DNA of 8,805 nt, from assembly GCA_045541255.1 (NCBI GenBank), contig JAZQIU010000025.1, forward strand, positions 1 through 8,805, written 5' to 3'. How positions within the stretch are numbered: position 1 is the stretch's first letter; every line of letters starts with the position of its first letter. The DNA is from UMGS1124 sp045541255 (lineage in GTDB: Bacteria > Bacillota_I > Bacilli_A > RF39 > UBA660). This document shows positions 4,549 to 8,805 of this stretch, piece by piece. The notes below the pieces were generated by a model. The model had not been told where the DNA came from, did not search any database, and saw only the letters and a program-made list of their open reading frames with translations. The translations under genes were made by a program, and so were the position numbers.

Positions 4549-6542
4549 AGCTAATCATTGTATTAGCTCTTTTACTTTTGTTTATAGTTGGTTTTATGTT
4601 TTTAGAACCTATGTTAGCAAAACATAAAGTAAATAATAATAATGAATATGGATCTGCAAGATTTTCAAAGTTTGCAGAAATAAAGAAAAATTTTAAAAAA
4701 GAAAAAATAAGTAATATTAAAGAATCAGGTGTACCAGTATGGTTTAGTAAAGATTTAAAATATGTGTGGTTTGATAGAGAAACTCCTCACTATACTTATT
4801 TAGGTTCAACTGGTTCTGGTAAAAGTGTTACAGCAGTTATTCCTATGTGTTCTTTTATTTCTAATTCTAAAATAAAAAGAAGTGTATTTATAACAGATCC
4901 TAAAGGTGAAATATTTAATACAACTTCTCAAATGTTTAAAGATAATGGATATAATGTTTTAACTTTAGATTTTAGACATCCTGAATTATCTAATCATTTT
5001 AATATTTTAGAACCAATTATAATAGAATATGAAAAATACATGGAATATGAAAAGAAAGCACAAGAAGAAAGTAAAGATAAACTTAAATATAATAATTTAG
5101 CAATGAGTTCTTATGCAGAAACAAATAGATTAATTACTTCATTAGCTACAATGATTATGCAAGAAAAAACTCAGCAAAAGGATCCGTTTTGGAATAATAG
5201 TGCTAGAAATTTACTTGAAGGATTAATTGGCTTCTTTTTAGAAGAATATAAAAAAGGAACTATTAAGAGAGAACAAATAACAATGACTAGTATTCGTAAA
5301 TTTCAAAATAGTTCTATGCAAGAAAGAAATTTTAATAAATTTAAAATGTATGTAGATAAAAAAGATTATGGAAGTAAAAGTAAAGATTCTTTAACTTCTA
5401 TTTTAAGTGCTAGTGAAAATACCTATAAATCAATAACTGCTGTCTTTGGAGAAAAAATGGCATTATTTGATGATGTCAATGTAGCAAATGTTACATCAAA
5501 TTCAGATTTTGATTTTGATTTATTAGGTAAAGAACCTACTGCATTATTTATAATTGTTCCAGATGAAGATAAAATATATTTTACATTAGTTACTATCATA
5601 GTAGGTTTACTTTATAAAGAGTTGGTTAAATTAGCAAATCAACAGAAAAAGAAAAAACTACCAATACAAATAGATTGGTTGTTAGATGAATTTGCAAACT
5701 GTCCTCCGCTAGCAGATATTGAAGCATTAGTTTCAGTTGCAAGAAGTAGAGGTATGAGATTTCACTTTTTTATACAATCATTTTCACAACTAGATAATGT
5801 TTATGGAAAAGATGTTGCACAGATTATTTTAGATAATTGTGGTTTAATATATCTTAAAACTAATACTCAAGATACTGCAGAACAAATTTCAAAACGATTG
5901 GGTAAAACTACTATATCTAGTAACTCAATTAGTCAATCACTTAGCTTAACTGATTATAATGGGAATAAATCAACTTCATTAATGGCAAGAGATTTATTAA
6001 CTCCAGATGAAGTAAAACAATTACACTACAAAACAATTATATTTCCTATAATAGGTTATCCGATTTTTAGAGATACTGTTATTTACTCTAAATTTAGTTG
6101 TTATAAATCAGGAGAAATAGAAAGGCAAGTTAATTCATTAAGAAAACTTGATTATACCTATTTTACAGTAGAACAAATCAAATCAATGGGTGGTAATAGA
6201 TTTAAGAGAATTGATGATGATTTAGATAAAAATGCAAGAGATTTTTATAAAGAACAAAGAGAACAAGAAGAAAGTGCTTTATTAAAAGCAGTAGAACAAA
6301 TTCAAACTGTTGTAAAAAATGAAAGATTAGATTTTGAATATAAAGAAAAGAATAATAGAACTTATTCGGTTGTAACTTTAGAAAAAGATTTAACAAAGTT
6401 TGAAGAAAAGATGATTAGAGGTAAGATAGATGAAAATATATATCATATAGAAATAGATAATAATGTAAATGGTAAAAACATTATTGAAGTTCACCTTAAA
6501 AATACATTAGAATTTGATTTACAAAAGGAGAATTCTAATTGA
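4539..6542 (+). CDS. virD4: VirD4/TraG-type conjugative coupling protein (T4CP ATPase)
   Basis: A 667-residue membrane-anchored ATPase that would link the relaxase-DNA complex to the type IV secretion channel. One strong N-terminal membrane helix is visible (about 3-22); EYGSARFSKFAEIKKNF (36-52) is the standard segment after the anchor. Walker A GSTGSGKS is at 89-96, DPKGE at 120-124, Walker B LLDEF at 381-385, then ARSRGMR (401-407) and FIQS (411-414), all in the usual order. ATG at 4539 has an excellent SD (AGAAGGAG). After the ATPase domain there is a predicted coiled coil (about 564-590, KEQREQEESALLKAVEQIQT) and a further tail of about 75 residues with alternating strands that I do not recognise; most of the extra length over simple VirD4 proteins is here. 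It overlaps the genes on both sides. The protein looks intact. Confidence 0.95.
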   Translation: MSIELIIVLALLLLFIVGFMFLEPMLAKHKVNNNNEYGSARFSKFAEIKKNFKKEKISNIKESGVPVWFSKDLKYVWFDRETPHYTYLGSTGSGKSVTAVIPMCSFISNSKIKRSVFITDPKGEIFNTTSQMFKDNGYNVLTLDFRHPELSNHFNILEPIIIEYEKYMEYEKKAQEESKDKLKYNNLAMSSYAETNRLITSLATMIMQEKTQQKDPFWNNSARNLLEGLIGFFLEEYKKGTIKREQITMTSIRKFQNSSMQERNFNKFKMYVDKKDYGSKSKDSLTSILSASENTYKSITAVFGEKMALFDDVNVANVTSNSDFDFDLLGKEPTALFIIVPDEDKIYFTLVTIIVGLLYKELVKLANQQKKKKLPIQIDWLLDEFANCPPLADIEALVSVARSRGMRFHFFIQSFSQLDNVYGKDVAQIILDNCGLIYLKTNTQDTAEQISKRLGKTTISSNSISQSLSLTDYNGNKSTSLMARDLLTPDEVKQLHYKTIIFPIIGYPIFRDTVIYSKFSCYKSGEIERQVNSLRKLDYTYFTVEQIKSMGGNRFKRIDDDLDKNARDFYKEQREQEESALLKAVEQIQTVVKNERLDFEYKEKNNRTYSVVTLEKDLTKFEEKMIRGKIDENIYHIEIDNNVNGKNIIEVHLKNTLEFDLQKENSN

Positions 6543-6727
6543 GTAAAATAGATACTCCTAAAAATATATCAAATATAATCCCAACAGAAAACATTAAAAA
6601 TAAATTAGATTTTAAAATTGTTGAAGCTTTATTTAGCATTTTATATAAAAAAGAATTAATAAATAAAAAAGAATATAATTTGTTAATCGCACAGTTGAAT
6701 CACAAACTACAAGATATTCCTGAATGA
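6539..6727 (+). CDS. 62-residue helical protein, SHOCT-like, preceding the recombinase
   Basis: TTG at 6539 overlaps the virD4 stop by 4 bases and has SD AAAAGGAG (6523-6530). The first 25 residues are polar and probably disordered. Residues 28-55 (KIVEALFSILYKKELINKKE, then YNLLIAQL) match the pattern 'LxxLYxxGLIxxxEYxxxxxxL' of the short SHOCT-type helical hairpin that mediates oligomerization in many small proteins. Small proteins of this kind often sit just before recombinase genes of conjugative elements in low-GC Gram-positives (from memory, not checked). A role as accessory factor or directionality factor for the recombinase is possible but unproven. It ends 27 bases before the recombinase start. 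Confidence 0.7.
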   Translation: MSKIDTPKNISNIIPTENIKNKLDFKIVEALFSILYKKELINKKEYNLLIAQLNHKLQDIPE

Positions 6728-6742
6728 TGGTAAATTGTCATC
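6726..6742. promoter_or_regulatory. Imperfect dyad abutting the recombinase ribosome-binding site
   Basis: GATG (6726-6729) and CATC (6739-6742) flank GTAAATTGT, giving four standard pairs, two G-U pairs and one A-T pair as RNA. It ends exactly where the SD GAGGTG (6743-6748) begins. The interior holds TGGTAAATT, a weak extended -10 that would start transcription at about 6743, so the dyad could be an operator over a promoter, or a hairpin limiting recombinase translation. Evidence is by inspection only. Confidence 0.3.
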
Positions 6743-6754
6743 GAGGTGTAAGGA

Positions 6755-8515
6755 ATGAAAAGAAAAGTTGCGATTTATGCGAGAGTTTCAACAGAACATG
6801 AAGAACAATTATCAGCATTAGGTTATCAAGTTCAATACTATGATGAAATTTTAAAAAAACATCCTGAATGGGAATTATATGATAGGTATATAGATGAAGG
6901 TATAACTGGAACTTCAATAAGAAAAAGAAAGAATTTTCTTAGAATGCTTGAAGATGCTAATAATGGGTGTTTTGATTTAATAATTACTCGTGAGGTATCA
7001 AGATTTGCAAGAAATACAGTTGATACATTGCAAGAAACAAGAAAATTAAAAAAGATAGGTGTTGAAGTATATTTTACTGAAGATAATATTTGGACCTTCA
7101 ATGATGAAGATGGAGAATTAAAACTTACAATAATGGCAACTCTTGCTCAAAATGAAAGTAAAAAAACTTCTCAAAGAGTTAAAGCAGGTCAAAAAATTTC
7201 TTTTTTAAATGGTGTATTTTATGGAACTGGAAATATATTAGGATATGATAAAGTAGGTTCTGAAATGATAATTAACGAAGAACAAGCAAAGACAGTTAGA
7301 TTAATATATGATATGTTTTTGAATGGACAAGGTAGTACTGAAATAAAAACATATCTTGAGGCAAATGGACATTTAACAGCAACAGGATTAAAAAAGTGGT
7401 CAGCTTCATCAATTGTAAGAATATTAAGAAATCCTTTTTATTCAGGAACTATAGTATATAGAAAGAGTTATATTCCAGATTATTTAGAACAAAAAGCTAA
7501 AAAGAATAGAGGAGAAGTTGAACAAATAATTATAAAAGGGAGACATTGTCCAATTGTTACTAAAGAAGAATTTGAACAAGTCCAAAAAATATTGGAAAGT
7601 CATTCTGTTGTAAAAAATGGAAAAAGAGGGCATGGATGTGCTGCTCCTAAAAGTGTTTGGACAAGAAAATTAATTTGTGAGTGTGGTTCATCATTTAATA
7701 AATCAACTTATTATAAAAATGAAGATAGAGATGTATGGTCTTATTATTTTCAATGTTATGATCAAAAAAATCATGGTTCATTAAATTATAGAATAAAAAA
7801 AGGATTAGATACTACTGATGCTTGTTCTACTCCTATAATAGCTGAATGGAAACTAAAGTTAACTGCCAATGTAATATTTGATATTATTTGGAATAATAAA
7901 ACAAAGATAATAAAAATAGCGAATGATATTATTGACCAAACAATTCAAAAAAATTCTATTAATTTGATTGTAAATGATGAAATAGAAGAATACGAAAACA
8001 GAATAGCTTCAAATAAGAATAAATTAGATCGCATAGTGGACATGTATGTTAATGAGTTAATAGATAAAGAAAGTTTTATGAAAAAGAAAGCAGATATAGA
8101 AAAAAACAATAATTATTTACAAGAAAAGATAGAAAAAGCAAATGAAAAGAAAGCTATACCAAAAGAAGAGTTAGAAGATAAATTATCAATCTTAAAGAAA
8201 AATATTATAAATAATTTAGAATATGATAGAAGTGATGAGATATCTGAAGATTTAATTGAATCATATGTAGAAAAGATTGTGGTAGGAAAAGATAGGTATA
8301 AGTGGAAGTTAAATTATTTAAAAGATATATATGATTTAAATACTCTAAAAAATATTTCAGCTTCAGAAATAAATAATGATTCTAAAGATTTTTATTTAAC
8401 AACTATAATAATTACTGATGATGATGTTAAAAACTATAGAAAAAGATTAAGAACATGTGGTCTAGAACGAGCTAAGAAATTAAAAAACAATATAGTAGTG
8501 GATTTATATATATAA
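6755..8515 (+). CDS. Large serine recombinase (site-specific integrase/excisionase)
   Basis: A 586-residue cytosolic recombinase that would integrate and excise the element by double-strand cleavage at a two-base core. The resolvase domain spans about 4-150: YARVSTE with R10 and nucleophile S12, YIDEGITGTS (45-54), and REVSRFARN (79-87) with R83 and R86 in the positions of the active-site arginines. The recombinase domain follows (about 155-290, with LNGVFYGTGNILGYD and SASSIVRILRNPFYSG). A zinc ribbon is set by C308, C310, C334 and C357, then a coiled coil at about 405-465, as in integrases of the TndX/TnpX and phage type. Length and catalytic residues are normal, so it should be active. ATG at 6755 follows SD GAGGTG (6743-6748). 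A strong terminator follows the stop. Confidence 0.96.
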   Translation: MKRKVAIYARVSTEHEEQLSALGYQVQYYDEILKKHPEWELYDRYIDEGITGTSIRKRKNFLRMLEDANNGCFDLIITREVSRFARNTVDTLQETRKLKKIGVEVYFTEDNIWTFNDEDGELKLTIMATLAQNESKKTSQRVKAGQKISFLNGVFYGTGNILGYDKVGSEMIINEEQAKTVRLIYDMFLNGQGSTEIKTYLEANGHLTATGLKKWSASSIVRILRNPFYSGTIVYRKSYIPDYLEQKAKKNRGEVEQIIIKGRHCPIVTKEEFEQVQKILESHSVVKNGKRGHGCAAPKSVWTRKLICECGSSFNKSTYYKNEDRDVWSYYFQCYDQKNHGSLNYRIKKGLDTTDACSTPIIAEWKLKLTANVIFDIIWNNKTKIIKIANDIIDQTIQKNSINLIVNDEIEEYENRIASNKNKLDRIVDMYVNELIDKESFMKKKADIEKNNNYLQEKIEKANEKKAIPKEELEDKLSILKKNIINNLEYDRSDEISEDLIESYVEKIVVGKDRYKWKLNYLKDIYDLNTLKNISASEINNDSKDFYLTTIIITDDDVKNYRKRLRTCGLERAKKLKNNIVVDLYI

Positions 8516-8524
8516 TGAATAATG

Positions 8525-8567
8525 CCCTAAGGGATGCGAGAAATTGCATTTCTTAGGGTGTTTTTTT
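8525..8567 (+). terminator. Strong rho-independent terminator after the recombinase
   Basis: CCCTAAGGGATGC (8525-8537) pairs over 13 positions (two G-U) with GCATTTCTTAGGG (8546-8558), loop of 8 bases, then TG and seven T (8561-8567). It begins 10 bases after the recombinase stop and ends the transfer/recombinase operon. Confidence 0.92.
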
Positions 8568-8578
8568 GTGCCTTAAAG

Positions 8579-8607
8579 TTGTAACATTTAAATTTTGATG
8601 GTATAAT
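8579..8607 (+). promoter_or_regulatory. Sigma-A promoter in the region after the recombinase
   Basis: TTGTAA (8579-8584, four of six matches to TTGACA), a 17-base spacer and a perfect TATAAT (8602-8607). Transcription would start near 8614 and run rightward out of the element or into a short structured RNA. No SD with a start codon and a long frame follows inside the window. If the element ends here, this promoter would read into the flanking chromosome, or into the other end when the element is circular. Confidence 0.55.
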
Positions 8608-8625
8608 TAATATGTATTAATGATG

Positions 8626-8701
8626 AAAGTATCTTTACTTTGAAATAATACTTATTTTTTTAGCAAACTGACAAACAGTACTATATAGCACTGCAAAGTA
8701 A
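8626..8701 (+). other. Structured leader with alternative hairpins and a T-run
   Basis: Just after the proposed start at 8614, three pairings are possible: AAAGTA (8626-8631) with TACTTT (8636-8641); AAGTAT (8627-8632) with ATACTT (8648-8653), followed by A and seven T, like a weak terminator; and TTACTTTG (8635-8642) with CAAAGTAA (8694-8701), eight perfect pairs. The first competes with the other two. This could be an attenuator or short RNA, or simply inverted repeats of an attachment region. Confidence 0.3.
8676..8693. repeat. 18-bp imperfect palindrome, candidate recombinase site
   Basis: CAGTACTATATAGCACTG is symmetrical at 16 of 18 positions (only the A/C pair at positions 5 and 14 breaks it). 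It lies 161 bases beyond the recombinase stop, where attachment sites of large serine recombinases are often found. Nearby ACTG (8667-8670) adds a further half-repeat. The other end of the element is not in the window, so no direct-repeat core can be identified. Confidence 0.3.
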
Positions 8702-8724
8702 GAAATAGTTTATTATTTTAATCT

Positions 8725-8756
8725 ATCACCTATATAAGATGTGATTGGTTTAGGTG
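8725..8756. repeat. Two overlapping inverted repeats near the window end
   Basis: ATCAC (8725-8729) pairs with GTGAT (8741-8745), and CACCTA (8727-8732) pairs with TAGGTG (8751-8756). They share bases and so exclude each other as RNA. Their position, at the change from very AT-rich to less AT-rich DNA, suits either recombinase binding DNA or a leader structure; I cannot tell which. Confidence 0.25.
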
Positions 8757-8805
8757 CAAATATTGATAATGGGGTTCACTTTTCAATAAAGGCAGTGTCA
8801 CAAGC
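8738..8805 (+). other. Open frame running off the window end, possible flanking-gene fragment
   Basis: After a TAA at 8735-8737 the frame is open to the end of the window and reads VIGLGANIDNGVHFSIK followed by AVSQ, with GTG at 8741 as the only early start and no SD before it. The stretch 8770-8805 is clearly less AT-rich than the element. It may be the downstream part of a chromosomal gene split by insertion, the first codons of a new gene, or chance. I do not recognise the sequence. The opposite strand also has an open frame here (about 25 codons to a stop near 8733). Confidence 0.2.

Larger units (their letters stand above)
1..8740. mobile_element. Recombinase-proximal part of an integrative conjugative/mobilizable element
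   Basis: A VirD4/TraG coupling ATPase, a large serine recombinase, an orphan DNA methyltransferase, an XRE regulator and phage/plasmid-type hypothetical proteins stand in one co-oriented, tightly packed array. Coupling proteins act in conjugation and large serine recombinases integrate and excise elements, so the combination points to an integrative element. The left boundary is outside the window. The right boundary is not proven; 8740 is a guess based on the end of the very AT-rich, inverted-repeat-rich DNA and the start of a less AT-rich stretch. The mating-channel genes and relaxase are not seen, so whether the element is self-transmissible cannot be judged here. Confidence 0.75.

Noticed and set aside
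6202..6396. Minus-strand frames at 4352-4558, 6202-6396 and 6838-7101
   Set aside because: All lie opposite well-supported genes, have no SD with start and no recognisable domains.
6671..6679. TATAAT at 6674-6679 as promoter for the recombinase
   Set aside because: Inside the 62-residue gene with no acceptable -35 at 16-18 bases; chance in AT-rich DNA.
6540..6727. TGA codons as tryptophan (Mollicutes code)
   Set aside because: All tryptophans in the window are TGG and no gene contains internal TGA; TGA serves as stop for virD4 and the 62-residue gene.
1..8805. CRISPR arrays, tRNA, rRNA or insertion-sequence ends
   Set aside because: No regularly spaced direct repeats, cloverleaf-like segments, conserved rRNA stretches or transposase genes were seen on either strand.

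Overview
The window comes from a very AT-rich, low-GC Gram-positive bacterium (Bacillota-like; a gut Bacilli, Erysipelotrichia or Clostridia lineage would fit). Arginine is almost always AGA, and most genes carry purine-rich Shine-Dalgarno (SD) sites of the AAAGGAGGTGAT type. Trp is TGG throughout with no internal TGA, so the standard bacterial code applies. Every gene supported here lies on the + strand.

The content is best explained as the recombinase-proximal part of an integrative and conjugative or mobilizable element. Two proteins anchor this: a VirD4/TraG-type coupling ATPase (4539-6542) and a large serine recombinase of 586 residues (6755-8515) followed by a strong terminator. No VirB4, VirB6, cell-wall hydrolase or recognisable relaxase is in the window, so the rest of the transfer machinery should lie upstream of position 1 or elsewhere.

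Layout. Positions 1-372: the 3' end of an unidentified gene. 402-632: a small unknown protein behind an extended -10 promoter. 660-1139: a multi-pass membrane protein, probably cargo, closed by a terminator (1156-1187). A promoter overlapping that terminator opens a new block: a 48-residue single-helix membrane peptide with a TTG start, an 80-residue XRE-type regulator (TTG start) and a solitary class-beta DNA methyltransferase (TTG start), each overlapping the next. A 7-bp perfect inverted repeat covers the start codon of the peptide and could be an operator or an RNA hairpin. The block runs with almost no gaps into four proteins: a YubB/Api92-like ferredoxin-fold protein, an unknown protein, a member of the 'MGQYY' phage/plasmid hypothetical family, and a strongly acidic 83-residue protein. 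The three besides the MGQYY protein are clearly acidic by count. The last overlaps virD4. A 62-residue helical protein overlaps the end of virD4 and precedes the recombinase gene.

How they may work together (inference): the regulator and methyltransferase would control and mark the element; the acidic proteins are placed like accessory or anti-defence genes expressed with transfer; VirD4 delivers DNA to the conjugation channel; the recombinase integrates and excises the element, perhaps with the 62-residue protein as accessory. The last 290 bases are non-coding but structured: terminator, a good sigma-A promoter, several inverted repeats, and a rise in GC near the end with a short open frame. 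The element-chromosome junction may lie here.
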